Shown here: in pieces, positions 53,480-62,735 of the stretch | Layout: every line of letters begins with the position of its first letter | Position numbering within the stretch: position 1 is the first letter of the stretch | DNA from: Kolteria novifilia | GTDB taxonomy: Bacteria; Planctomycetota; Planctomycetia; Kolteriales; Kolteriaceae | DNA: 64,000 nucleotides | Direction: 5' to 3' | Assembly: GCA_007748055.1 (NCBI GenBank) | Contig: CP036279.1 | Location: 1,674,001 to 1,738,000, forward strand | Notes under the pieces: model-generated | Databases searched by the model: none | Told to the model about the DNA's origin: nothing | The model's input: only the letters and a program-made list of their open reading frames with translations | Program-made: the position numbers and the translations under genes

Positions 53480-55330
53480 ATGTCGAGTCTTGAGTCCACC
53501 ACGTCCGCCGAGTCGTCGTCTGCGGAACCCGAAACCCCAACGCCGATGGCCACCGCCAGACCAACGGACGCCTCCGGGTGGAGGGTTTGGGTGCCGCTGG
53601 CCATCGTCGTCGCCCAAATCGTCGCCGTCGTCGTTCCCGGGTACTTCGCTCCCGGCACCCCCGTGCAGTTCATGGGGATGGTTTGGGGGCCGATGATCGG
53701 GCTTGGCCTCCTGAGCATCTGGTGGCTCTTCCTGAGCCGCGCCCCCTGGAGCGTCAAGGCCTGGATCGTCCTGGTCTTCGCGATGGGGATCATCGCGGCG
53801 AACCTCCTCGTCCATCCGACGATTCCCTTCATGCTCCTGGTCTATGGACTTCCGGCGGCAACCACGACGTTTGTCGTTGCGTATTTCCTCACCAGGGGGA
53901 CCTCTTGGCGTCTTCGTTCGGTCGTGATGACGGCCGGGATCCTCGGCGCTTGGGGATTCTGGACCCTCTTTCGCCTCGATGGCGCCGACGGCACGCTCTC
54001 GGCCCAGATGAGTTTGCGCTGGAGCCCGACCGCCGAACAGATCTTTCTCGAACAACTTGCCCAAGAACCTTCCCCGTCGACCGAGGCGCCGGAGGCGACC
54101 GTGCCGCCGCTCGCCCTGCAGCCTGGCGATTGGCCCGGATTCCGGGGCCCTCAGCGGGATAGCGTGGTGACGGGGACCGTGATCGAGACCGACTGGAAGA
54201 AGAGTCCTCCCCAGGAACGATGGCGACGACCGCTCGGCCCCGGTTGGTCGTCGTTCGCCCTCGTCGACGGGCATCTCTTCACCCAGGAGCAGCGCGGCGA
54301 CCAGGAAGTGGTGACGTGCTACGACGCCGCGTCGGGTAAGCCGATCTGGATTCATGAGAACGACTATCGCTTCACGGAAACCGTTTCCGGGGCGGGCCCG
54401 CGAGCGACGCCGACTTTTCATGACGGACGACTCTTCACCTTCGGCGCCGGCGGGATCCTGAATGCTCTCGACCCGGCGACCGGCAAGGAGATTTGGTCGC
54501 GAAACGTCGCCGAGGATACCGGAGCCAAGGTCCCCGAGTGGGGATTCTCCAGTTCGCCCGAAGTCGTCAACGACGCGGTGATTGTCTATGTCGGCGGCAA
54601 GACGGGCAAGGGGATCGCGGCCTACGACCGAACCACAGGCGAGCCCTTGTGGACCGCCGAGGCGGGAGAACACGCGTACGGCTCGCCGCAGCGGACCGAT
54701 CTCGGCGGCGTCGACCAAGTCCTGGCGCTCACCGACGCGGGGGTGACGTCCGTCGATCCGGTCTCGGGAACGGAGATCTGGAACTACGACTGGCCCAGTG
54801 CCCCCTACTCACGGGTCGTTCAACCATTGCTTGTCGGGGAACAGCAAGTTCTTCTGGGCACCGGCTACGGGATGGGGAGTCGACTCATCAACGTGGCGCG
54901 GTCGGGCGACGAGTGGACCGCCAGCGAAGAATGGACTTCACGCAACCTCAAGCCCTACTTCAACGACACCGTCGTCTACGGCGACGCCTTATACGGTTTC
55001 GACGGCAATATCTTCACGTGCGTCGATCTCAAGACCGGTGACCGAGCCTGGAAACGAGGGCGCTACGGCAACGGGCAGGTTCTCTTGCTCGAGGACCAGG
55101 GATTGCTGCTCGTCCTCTCCGAGAAGGGGGAAGTCGTCTTGCTCGAGGCGACGCCCGAGAAGCATCGCGAGCTGGCCAAGTTCAAGGCCATCGACGGCAA
55201 GACGTGGAATCATCCCGTCGTCGCTCACGGAACTCTCTACGTTCGCAACGGGGAGGAAGCGGCCGCGTTTGCCCTCCCGGTCAAGACAACGGAAGTTCCA
55301 GCCGACCCGGAACCGGCGCCCGAGTCGTGA
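53480..55330 (+). CDS. Membrane protein with PQQ/BamB-like beta-propeller
   Basis: 616 residues from ATG 53480 (AAGGA upstream); the longer frame from 53306 would run through the operator. N-terminal half: a Ser/Pro-rich start, then about five membrane segments (WVPLAIVVAQIVAVVVPGYF, IGLGLLSIWWLFL, AWIVLVFAMGIIAANLLV, MLLVYGLPAATTTFVVAYFL, VVMTAGILGAWGFWTLF). C-terminal half: propeller blades with the PQQ-repeat signature YDAASGKPIW, LDPATGKEIWSRN, YDRTTGEPLWTAE, VDPVSGTEIWNYDW, CVDLKTGDRAWKRG, starting at DWPGFRGPQRD. Such domains in planctomycetes usually lack bound PQQ and act as scaffolds. Likely controlled by the divergent MarR gene. Function unknown. Confidence 0.82.
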   Translation: MSSLESTTSAESSSAEPETPTPMATARPTDASGWRVWVPLAIVVAQIVAVVVPGYFAPGTPVQFMGMVWGPMIGLGLLSIWWLFLSRAPWSVKAWIVLVFAMGIIAANLLVHPTIPFMLLVYGLPAATTTFVVAYFLTRGTSWRLRSVVMTAGILGAWGFWTLFRLDGADGTLSAQMSLRWSPTAEQIFLEQLAQEPSPSTEAPEATVPPLALQPGDWPGFRGPQRDSVVTGTVIETDWKKSPPQERWRRPLGPGWSSFALVDGHLFTQEQRGDQEVVTCYDAASGKPIWIHENDYRFTETVSGAGPRATPTFHDGRLFTFGAGGILNALDPATGKEIWSRNVAEDTGAKVPEWGFSSSPEVVNDAVIVYVGGKTGKGIAAYDRTTGEPLWTAEAGEHAYGSPQRTDLGGVDQVLALTDAGVTSVDPVSGTEIWNYDWPSAPYSRVVQPLLVGEQQVLLGTGYGMGSRLINVARSGDEWTASEEWTSRNLKPYFNDTVVYGDALYGFDGNIFTCVDLKTGDRAWKRGRYGNGQVLLLEDQGLLLVLSEKGEVVLLEATPEKHRELAKFKAIDGKTWNHPVVAHGTLYVRNGEEAAAFALPVKTTEVPADPEPAPES

Positions 55331-55431
55331 CCGCAAGCGTCACCGTCAGCTCCATTTCACGCCTCTCGCGTCTTGAGGGGCGGAGACCATTCCGAGTGCC
55401 GGCATCTTTTCGCGACTTTCTCATCAAGGGT

Positions 55432-55466
55432 GTCGCGAGGTGCCGGTTTTTTAAAACGATCCCCAT
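55432..55466 (+). promoter_or_regulatory. Shared 35-bp upstream element, copy 1
   Basis: 35-base element (core GCCGGTTTTT and AAACGAT) ending 104 bases before the TPR-like gene. An ungapped copy with 30 of 35 identical bases lies at 57060-57094, before the RHS gene. Likely a common promoter or regulator site. Confidence 0.5.
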
Positions 55467-55570
55467 CTATGGGCGTACCGACGTCGCTCGCGACGCGCGG
55501 TGTTCCGCGATTTCCCGAACGCTGAGATGTCGTTTGGGTCTCATCGCGGAGGCAAAGGGGGACTGGGGTC

Positions 55571-56854
55571 GTGCCGGCAAACGTCAAGAATGCGATCGAG
55601 CGACGAATCCAACGCGTCGAGGAATACTGGAACGAGTTCGCCGTCAATCCCGATGCACGGCTCATGCGTTGGCTGACCGACAGCGAAAATGCTCAAATTG
55701 TCGACGCCTTTGTCCAGCTTCAAAGCGAGGACTCCGGCGAGTCTCCCGACTACTTCCTGCGCTTCGAACAGCCTTTCGAATCCTTCGACAGTTACTCCGG
55801 CGTGCTATGCAAGACATTGCGGGAGATGTACGAGGAACAGCGCGACGCGCTCGAGGCCGAAGGCATTGACAATACCTGGCAGTGTCCCGTCCCGGAAGAG
55901 GGCAACGGCGACCTGCGCATCTTCACCCGAGCCTGCGGTTCCTTCTGGAAGCACTACGCCGACTTGATGGAGCGGATGGTCATCTTCCTGACGCCGACGA
56001 CGATCGCCTCGGTCGAGGAGTTCCATCGTTGGTTCGCGGAGATTCTCGCGAAGGATCCGCCCGAGGCGATCCGGTTCATGATGGTCGACAATGTCCACGC
56101 TCCCTTCCTAGGCCCACTGGCCGATGCCGATCCGGCACGGGTCGTGACCCAACCGCTCGATCTCGACATGGCCGATGCTCACCGCGAACTGGCCCGTGGC
56201 GATGGCCCCAACACGCCCGACCGCGCCTTTCGCAAGGAGTATGCCTCGCTGACCAACGCGGCGGGCAAGGGGGACGTGAAGGGAGCCGAATTGTCGGCCA
56301 AGCGGGCGCTGACGATCGCGAAGAAAGAAAATTGGCCGGCGATGGGCGTCGTCACGCATTTCGCGCTTGCCGCCGCGTACACGGCCGCCGGGAACAAGGA
56401 CTCGGCCATCGACACCTATCGTCGCGCCGGGGTCGCCGCCAACGCGGCGGACAAGCAGGGGGCGGAGGAGGGGCCCAAGCTCATCCTGCAAGCCCGGATG
56501 GCGGAGGGAGCCGCTTTAGTGGAAGCCGAACGCTATGAGGAAGCGGCCGAGGCCTACGCCGCCGCGGTGCCGATGGCCCAGAAGACCGAACAACTCCTCG
56601 CGGAACTCGAATGCCAGCGCATGCGTTGCTTTTGCCTCGCGACCCTTGGAGAGAGAGAACAGGCATGGGAGGCCGGCAAGGCGGCGCTCGCCGTGGGAGA
56701 ACAGTTGGAGCCCGAACAGCGACTCAACTCGACCCTTCCCTACGTCGGTCGCGCGTTACGCGATCTCGCCGCGAACGAGTCCTTCGAGGAGCAGTGGCCC
56801 GCGGTGAGCAAGCGGTTGGACGAGGCGCTCGGCGAAGACTGGGCCGAGGGGTAA
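55571..56854 (+). CDS. T6SS-associated TPR-like accessory protein
   Basis: 427 residues from GTG 55571 (AAAGGGGG about 10 bases upstream). N-terminal domain: RVEEYWNEFAVNPDARLMRW, YFLRFEQPFESFDSYSGVLC, CGSFWKHYADLMERMVIFLTP, RFMMVDNVHAPFLGPLAD. C-terminal region has three or four TPR-like helical pairs: NAAGKGDVKGAELSAKRALT, HFALAAAYTAAGNKDSAIDT, LVEAERYEEAAEAYAAAVPM. I recall similar proteins encoded next to VgrG/RHS effectors; an effector-loading or chaperone role is plausible. The gene shares a 35-bp upstream element with the PAAR-RHS gene that follows it. Confidence 0.65.
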   Translation: MPANVKNAIERRIQRVEEYWNEFAVNPDARLMRWLTDSENAQIVDAFVQLQSEDSGESPDYFLRFEQPFESFDSYSGVLCKTLREMYEEQRDALEAEGIDNTWQCPVPEEGNGDLRIFTRACGSFWKHYADLMERMVIFLTPTTIASVEEFHRWFAEILAKDPPEAIRFMMVDNVHAPFLGPLADADPARVVTQPLDLDMADAHRELARGDGPNTPDRAFRKEYASLTNAAGKGDVKGAELSAKRALTIAKKENWPAMGVVTHFALAAAYTAAGNKDSAIDTYRRAGVAANAADKQGAEEGPKLILQARMAEGAALVEAERYEEAAEAYAAAVPMAQKTEQLLAELECQRMRCFCLATLGEREQAWEAGKAALAVGEQLEPEQRLNSTLPYVGRALRDLAANESFEEQWPAVSKRLDEALGEDWAEG

Positions 56855-57059
56855 TGCCCCAATGGGATGATTCGTTGCCGAAAGAGTCTCCGGCGATATC
56901 CTGCGCTCGCCGTGGGCATGGGGGAGACACCGTTCATTCGTCACCCTCCCGCGCGATCAAGAACCAAGATACACGACCGTGAAGCTATTCGATGCTGGCT
57001 GCGAACGGTCCTCTCAATGGTCGCAATCGTCGGATTGCCTCGGAGAAACTGGGGCGGGC

Positions 57060-57094
57060 GTCGCGAGCAGCCGGTTTTTCTAAACGATTCCCAT
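57060..57094 (+). promoter_or_regulatory. Shared 35-bp upstream element, copy 2
   Basis: Ungapped relative (30 of 35) of the element at 55432-55466. It lies 166 bases before the RHS start, with a hairpin between it and the gene. Confidence 0.5.
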
Positions 57095-57110
57095 GTAACC
57101 CTTGAACTGA

Positions 57111-57129
57111 CTTCACGCCGGGCGTGAAG
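57111..57129. repeat. Perfect hairpin upstream of RHS gene
   Basis: CTTCACGC and its complement separated by CGG. There is no T-tract. It could be a leader hairpin of the RHS transcript or a protein-binding palindrome. Confidence 0.5.
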
Positions 57130-57260
57130 CCGATCGTGCCCCCTCGCACCATCGAGAAGACGATCGGCACGGTTCGTCATCCGAGCGACGTCGTTCACGT
57201 CGAAGACACAGCGATCCTCGCGACCTTTGGCTCGCGGGGAGGAGTAAAGGGACGCGACTG

Positions 57261-60200
57261 ATGTTCCCGGCGGCGAAACACTATGATCCCGTGATCGGGA
57301 TCGACATTCACCTCATCCTGACGCCGGTCGGCGCCGTCGTGCCGATCCCGCACCCCTTCGTCGGGTTCCTCTTCGATCCGTTTGATTACGTCCCGATCAT
57401 CGGTTCGACGATCTACGTCAACTTCCTGCATCGCGCGATCGCCGGGACGATGGGCAAGTGCGTTCCGCCGCACATCCCGATCGGGGGGACCTTCGTCAAA
57501 CCACCCGCGAACGAATGCGAAATGTTCATGGGGAGCATGACCGTTCAGTTCGACGGCGACGCGATGAGCTACATGGCGCTGCCGGCGCTGAGTTGCCACG
57601 ACGTCGGGATGATCCCTCCGCCGCGCATGAACCCGAAGAAGAAGAGTCGGGTCAAGTCGATGGTCTTGCCGACGAGCTTCGTTTTCCCGGTGCCCGCTGG
57701 CAAGCCGGTCCTGATCGGGGGCCCACCGATCATCTCGCTGATGAACTTGATCATGGGGTTGGCGCTCAAGGCGCTCGGCAAGGGCCTCAAGCGGTTGATG
57801 CGCACCAAGCTGATGAAGAAGGTCCGCAAACGACTCAAGAAGAAGTTGAAGAAGAAGGCGCCGAGTCACAATAAGGGATGCGGACGTCCCGGCGAACCGG
57901 TCGATGTCGTCACCGGCGCCAACGTCGATGAGTTCATCGACTTCGAGGCGCCCGGCCCCATCCCGTTCCTCTGGCGGCGCTTCTACAACAGTTCGCTCCA
58001 GGAACGCCGCGGAGCGCTCGGCTGGGGCTTCCGTCACGAGTACGAACGAGAACTTTTTCAAACCACCGATGGGTTCCTCTACGTCAATGAAGAAGGGGAA
58101 GAGATCGAGCTTCCCCCCGTTCCCGCCGGGCAGGAGAGTGTTGCTCAAGACGGGCTCTTGCTCACGCCGCAGCCGGGTGGCCGGTGGATCTTGGCGGAGA
58201 CCGGCAAGCCGACGATGATCTTCCAGTTGCTCCAGGGAGCGTGGCCGGCGCGACTGATCGAGCTGAACGATTCGAGCCGTTCGACACACTTCGAGTACGA
58301 TGGTCGGGGCCGCTTGAGCGATCTTCGCACCTCGAGCGGTCATCGTGTCACCTTCGAACACGACGAGAACGACCTGCTTCGCGCCGTCAAGATTCCCTCG
58401 CGTTCCTCGGGCAAGGAAACGACGATCGCTCGCTACGACTACGACGAGGCGGAATGCCTCGCTCGCTGGATCGACCCGACCGAGCGCGAAGCTCGCTACG
58501 AGTACGCCGATCGTCGGCTGATGACGCGAAAGACCGACCGCAACGGCTACTCCTTTCACTACCGCTACGACGAGGAAGGTCGCTGTGTCCACACTTGGGG
58601 CGACGACGGTCTCTACGATGTCCGGCTCGAGTACCATCCCGAGTGCCGCACGACGGTGGCGACCTTCGCCGACGGCGCCGAGTCGACGTACGTGTTCAAC
58701 GAGGATGGGGTCATCACCGAGGTCCTCCAACCCGATGGCGGGGTGAGCTCGTTCATCGTCAACGAGGAAGGCGACGTCGCCTCCGAGATCGATCCCAACG
58801 GGGATGAGACGGAGTACCTCTACGACGCGTGGGGTGGGCACACCGGACGGATCGACCCGACCGGGTTGGAGTTGCCGCCCATGCACATCATGCCGATGCC
58901 TCCCGACCCGCTCGCGGTCGACTTGCCGCGCACCGTCGCGGAATGGGAGTACGGCGTCTTGCTCGATCCGGAGACGATCGAGGGGCCCAAGGAGACCGAC
59001 CGCCTGCTCCGCCGGGTTGACAACGCCGCCGCGCTGGTCTCGCTTCGCGGATCGGAGGTTCGGCCGCCGAGTCGTCGCGACGCTCTGGGGCGGATTGTTC
59101 GCCGAGGGGACCAGTCCCGTGGCGAGGAGACGTGGCGGTACGACGGCAACGGCAACACCGTCGCCTACCGCGATGCCGACGGGGCGGTTCATCGCCGCGA
59201 GTACGGATCGTGGAACCTCTGTAAGTCGAAGGTGTCGCCGCTGGGCGCCCGGACGCGGTTCGAGCACTCGCTGCGCGAGTCGATCACCCGCGTCGAGGAT
59301 CCGGGCGGAAGTGTCAGCGAGTTCGACTACGACCACCTCGACCGGCTCGCGGTCGTTCGGCGCCACGGCCAGGTCCGGGAGCGCTACACCTACGACGACG
59401 GGGGCAACCTCCTTGAGAAGCACGATGGCGAGGGGAACCTCATCCTCAAGCTCGACCCGGGGCCCGGCGGCGTCTTGACCAAGCGGGAGCTTGCCTCCGG
59501 CGAGTGCCAAAGCTTCACCCACGACGAGTTCGGCCGAATCACCTCCGCCGGGAATGGCGACTTCGATGTTGAGCTGACCTACGACCTACAAGGACGGGTG
59601 ATCTCCGACATCCGAGGGGGCCTCGGCGTCACGCACCAGAACGTCCTCAACCAGCATGCCGAGACGACGGTGCTCGATCGCTTCCGCACGCTTTATCGTC
59701 CCGAGGGCATCGGCGCGATGACGCTCGTCGACCCGGCGGGACATCATCACACCTACGAGTACAGCGAAGGTGGCCTCATCTTCCGCAAGCTCGCCAGCGG
59801 CACGACCGAACTGGCTCAGTACGATCACCAGGGACGTTGCCTCGTGAAGATCGTCGGCGACGCCGAGCACGAAGCTCGTCACGTCCGTCGCTACTACTAC
59901 ACCACCGCGGGCGACTTGCACCGGGTCGAAGATAGCCTCGCCGGAACGACGACGTATCGGCATCACGGCGACCATCGGCTCGAGTCGGAAGAGCTCCCCG
60001 ATGGGACCATTCGCGAGTTCCTCTACGATCCCGCCGGCAACCTCCTGAGGCAGCCGGGGCTTCACGCGGTCACCCTCCAGGAGGGCAATCGCCTTCAGTC
60101 CGCCAACGAGGAAGCCTTCACGTACAACGACCGCAACCATCTCGCCAGCCGAGTCGGCGCGGACGGTCGCAAGCTCCGCTACGAGTACAACTCGCTCGAC

Positions 60201-61631
60201 CTGCTCGTCGGTGTCGTTGTTGAGGAAGCGGACGGCGACTCGTGGGAGTGGAAGGCGAGCTACGATCCTCTCGGCCGGCGGATCTCCAAGGAGTGGCGTG
60301 GCCACCGGGTCGACTTCTTCTGGGATGACGAGCGACTCGCCGCCGAGCTTCACGACGGCCAACGGCTGCGGATCTACCTCTACGCAAACGGTCAGGCTCT
60401 CACCCCGGTCCAGTTCGTCGACTATGCCGCTCCCGACGCCGATCCCAACTCGGGCGAGTCGTACGCGATCTTCACCAACCAGCTCGGTGCTCCCCTCTGG
60501 GTCGAGGATCTCTCGGGCCGCGTCGCTTGGGAGGCTCGCCTCGATCCCTACGGCACGGCTCATGTCGCCCCCAAGTCGACGATCGCGCTGCCGCTGCGGT
60601 TCCCAGGGCACTATCACGACGAGGAGATCGGCCTCTTCTACAACCGCTTCCGCTATTACGACCCCGGACTGGGCCGCTATCTCCAGTCCGATCCCTTGGG
60701 GATCGCGGGGGGGATCAACCTCTACGCCTACACCGACAACCCACTCGTCGACGTCGACTTGCAGGGGCTCCACAAGGGCCAAGCCGCCAAGGGTAAGGGC
60801 AAGGGCAAGAGCGGGATGAACAACGAGTTGACGCAAATGAACGTCAACGCCCCCTGGCGGGTTCGGGTCCGCGACTTGGTCGGGATGACCGATGAGGCCT
60901 TCGCGGCGATGCGCAAGATCGCCAAGAAGCACAAGGTGAAGATTCGCATGCGGCCGTCGAATCCCGAGTGTCTCAAGTGGATCAAGGCGGGGCATCCGAA
61001 GAAGCCGGTCTTCCTGAAGAACAAGTCGATCAACGACCTCGACGTCTTGATGGGACCGCCGCCGAACCCGGGATCGCAGGGGTTGGTCGGGCACTTCAAA
61101 CCACCGGGTAAGAACGCCGCGCGCGAGAACGCCGAACGGCAACTCGGTCGAAGCCTCACGCCCGAGGAGGCCGCCAAGCTCGAATCGCGGCGCGCCCAGC
61201 GTCTCAAGGAGTTCAACCGCAACAACAACGAGCTGGTCCACGCCAAGGGCGACAAAGTCACCGTCGATCCCGACCGAGGCGTGCTCCTCGACAATCGCGA
61301 CATGGTCAATGGCAATCCAAACCCCAACAAGGGCAAGGAGTTCACCGGCGATCACGACATGTTCGACATCCACAAGCAGGACAAGAACGGCAATTGGAAG
61401 CAAGTCACGCCCGACTCCGATCCCGACCTGCATAAGAAGGTCGTGGATGACTTTCAGGGAGATCCCCACGTCCAGGGGCAGCACGGCGATCACCGCTCGT
61501 GGGACTACGATCCTTCCGATAGCCAGGCGAGCGACATCGACAACGCGATCCTGAATAGCCATAAGCAGGGGGGCGAGCCGCTGGTCGACTTCAACCCCGA
61601 CGGCGGCGTCGGCCACAGCTATTGGGAATAA
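57261..61631 (+). CDS. PAAR-RHS effector with edema-factor-like C-terminal toxin
   Basis: 1,456 residues. Residues about 1-150 form a PAAR-like (DUF4150-type) tip for VgrG (CVPPHIPIGGTFVKPP; SMTVQFDGDAMSYMALPAL), followed by a hydrophobic helix and a Lys-rich stretch. Residues about 200-1140 are the RHS shell with many YD repeats (FEYDGRGRLSDLRTSSGHR; YEYNSLDLLVGVV). The RHS core end is GRYLQSDPLGIAGGINLYAY, then DLQGL (1166-1170), where the usual cleavage site reads DPxGL. The last ~285 residues are the toxin. They align with my recollection of anthrax edema factor: RPSN (R1231 for R329), K1248 for K346, K1255 for K353, GDHDMF (D1364 and D1366 for the DYD metal pair) and QHG (H1408 for H577). 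Catalytic H351 corresponds to K1253. A cyclase-like fold is inferred, activity uncertain. Immunity gene follows. Confidence 0.85.
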   Translation: MFPAAKHYDPVIGIDIHLILTPVGAVVPIPHPFVGFLFDPFDYVPIIGSTIYVNFLHRAIAGTMGKCVPPHIPIGGTFVKPPANECEMFMGSMTVQFDGDAMSYMALPALSCHDVGMIPPPRMNPKKKSRVKSMVLPTSFVFPVPAGKPVLIGGPPIISLMNLIMGLALKALGKGLKRLMRTKLMKKVRKRLKKKLKKKAPSHNKGCGRPGEPVDVVTGANVDEFIDFEAPGPIPFLWRRFYNSSLQERRGALGWGFRHEYERELFQTTDGFLYVNEEGEEIELPPVPAGQESVAQDGLLLTPQPGGRWILAETGKPTMIFQLLQGAWPARLIELNDSSRSTHFEYDGRGRLSDLRTSSGHRVTFEHDENDLLRAVKIPSRSSGKETTIARYDYDEAECLARWIDPTEREARYEYADRRLMTRKTDRNGYSFHYRYDEEGRCVHTWGDDGLYDVRLEYHPECRTTVATFADGAESTYVFNEDGVITEVLQPDGGVSSFIVNEEGDVASEIDPNGDETEYLYDAWGGHTGRIDPTGLELPPMHIMPMPPDPLAVDLPRTVAEWEYGVLLDPETIEGPKETDRLLRRVDNAAALVSLRGSEVRPPSRRDALGRIVRRGDQSRGEETWRYDGNGNTVAYRDADGAVHRREYGSWNLCKSKVSPLGARTRFEHSLRESITRVEDPGGSVSEFDYDHLDRLAVVRRHGQVRERYTYDDGGNLLEKHDGEGNLILKLDPGPGGVLTKRELASGECQSFTHDEFGRITSAGNGDFDVELTYDLQGRVISDIRGGLGVTHQNVLNQHAETTVLDRFRTLYRPEGIGAMTLVDPAGHHHTYEYSEGGLIFRKLASGTTELAQYDHQGRCLVKIVGDAEHEARHVRRYYYTTAGDLHRVEDSLAGTTTYRHHGDHRLESEELPDGTIREFLYDPAGNLLRQPGLHAVTLQEGNRLQSANEEAFTYNDRNHLASRVGADGRKLRYEYNSLDLLVGVVVEEADGDSWEWKASYDPLGRRISKEWRGHRVDFFWDDERLAAELHDGQRLRIYLYANGQALTPVQFVDYAAPDADPNSGESYAIFTNQLGAPLWVEDLSGRVAWEARLDPYGTAHVAPKSTIALPLRFPGHYHDEEIGLFYNRFRYYDPGLGRYLQSDPLGIAGGINLYAYTDNPLVDVDLQGLHKGQAAKGKGKGKSGMNNELTQMNVNAPWRVRVRDLVGMTDEAFAAMRKIAKKHKVKIRMRPSNPECLKWIKAGHPKKPVFLKNKSINDLDVLMGPPPNPGSQGLVGHFKPPGKNAARENAERQLGRSLTPEEAAKLESRRAQRLKEFNRNNNELVHAKGDKVTVDPDRGVLLDNRDMVNGNPNPNKGKEFTGDHDMFDIHKQDKNGNWKQVTPDSDPDLHKKVVDDFQGDPHVQGQHGDHRSWDYDPSDSQASDIDNAILNSHKQGGEPLVDFNPDGGVGHSYWE

Positions 61632-61696
61632 GCGCGAACAGCCGAACACCTGACCGAGCCAACCGGCCTCCGGGCCGACTTTGAGAGGAGACGAGC

Positions 61697-62491
61697 GTGG
61701 CATTCAACGCCCGCGATCGAGCGGATCTACTGGCCGAGTGTTTTCCCCGCATGCGCCGCTTGGCGGAATTGATCGAGACCGCCGAGGAGACGGGGCAGAA
61801 CCTCCGCCCTCAGATCACCCCCTTGACGGAACAGCTCACCCAGCTTTGGGAAGCTTACCGCACCAATGTGCCGGTGCTGGAACTCTCCCGATGCCCGTTC
61901 ACCAAGGAGGTCTGGGCCCATTCCCTCGACAACATCGGCATCGATGGGTTGTGGTGGAGTCTCGACAAGCCGCAACGGCCACTCGATGAGCCGATGGGGG
62001 GCAAGTATCTCTCCTTCACCGGCGCGGTCCGTCATGCCGACCCGATCCCGGCTTTTCCGTTCCTTGCCGAGCCGGGCCCCGAGAAGCCCTTTGTCATTCC
62101 GAGACTCTTCGAGGTGGATTCGGTCAAGGCGGTCGTCTCGCACGTGATGATCGGCGAGCTCGATGCCTACCCGATCGTCTACTTCTCCGACCAGTCGTTG
62201 CCCGACGAGTGCCGGACCAACGACTGGGGGATCGACAAGTTCAGCTACACCGACGCCGCGGGCGTCTATCGATCGGGGGAGTGGTTCGACGCGGAGGACG
62301 AGTACGACTACGTGCTCGAGCCCTGGATCGACGCCGGCCGGCTGCTGTGGATCGCGCCGGGGGACACGTCGTTGACCCTTCGCACGGGAACGGCGCAGTG
62401 CCCTTATCTCAAGTTGCCCGGCAAACGCGCCGTCTGGCGCGCCAAGGAAGGTCGCGTTTGGTGGGGGGATGAGGTGCCGACCGGACCATGA
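61697..62491 (+). CDS. Candidate immunity protein for the RHS toxin
   Basis: 264 residues from GTG 61697 with GAGAGGAG 5 bases upstream, 65 bases after the RHS stop on the same strand. Soluble, with no signal or membrane segment. Conserved-looking parts: SRCPFTKEVWAHSLDNIGIDGLWW, GGKYLSFTGAVRH, KPFVIPRLFEVDSVKAVVSH, IGELDAYPIVYFSDQ and NDWGIDKFSYTD. I recall similar proteins encoded beside RHS or other T6SS effectors in Proteobacteria, but no family name. Immunity against the cyclase-like toxin is inferred from position. A chaperone role is less likely given the 3' location. Confidence 0.6.
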   Translation: MAFNARDRADLLAECFPRMRRLAELIETAEETGQNLRPQITPLTEQLTQLWEAYRTNVPVLELSRCPFTKEVWAHSLDNIGIDGLWWSLDKPQRPLDEPMGGKYLSFTGAVRHADPIPAFPFLAEPGPEKPFVIPRLFEVDSVKAVVSHVMIGELDAYPIVYFSDQSLPDECRTNDWGIDKFSYTDAAGVYRSGEWFDAEDEYDYVLEPWIDAGRLLWIAPGDTSLTLRTGTAQCPYLKLPGKRAVWRAKEGRVWWGDEVPTGP

Positions 62492-62497
62492 TCGGCG

Positions 62498-62629
62498 TCA
62501 ATCGTCGTTGGGGACATCCTTCCCCGCTTCGATGATTCGCGTGATCTCGTCGACCGACAGTCCCCGCTCGGTCAGTTTCCGCTTGAGTTGGATCGCGCGT
62601 GACGACGGTCCGCCGCGAACTTGGCAGCG
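62498..62629 (-). pseudogene. Decayed C-terminal copy of the neighbouring small membrane protein
   Basis: Minus-strand frame ending at TGA 62498 encodes RAIQLKRKLTERGLSVDEI then TRIIEAG, clearly related to the segment REVAFKHELIDRGVSTEEI then IRIIESG of the next gene. The reading frame is broken just upstream by a TGA and has no start codon or membrane segment in frame. Upstream, a disconnected ATG frame (MEYPLARAASEATT) may be another piece. Likely a tandem duplicate in decay. Confidence 0.55.
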
Positions 62630-62735
62630 AATCGATCAACGGGCTCCCAACGCCGCGAGACCTTGTTCGGTCGTCGCTTCGCTCGCGGCCCGGGCCAGCG
62701 GGTACTCCATGGGCCATTCTCCGCGGAGGACTTCG

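Larger units (their letters stand above)
56855..57260. other. Intergenic region before the RHS gene
   Basis: Holds the second copy of the shared 35-bp element (57060-57094) and a perfect hairpin CTTCACGC/GCGTGAAG at 57111-57129. The RHS ribosome-binding site is GGGAGGAG/AAGGGA at 57238-57254. No additional gene supported. Confidence 0.5.

Noticed and set aside
57195-59522. 775-codon minus-strand frame opposite the RHS gene
   Set aside because: Antisense shadow in GC-rich sequence; the + frame has PAAR and YD repeats.
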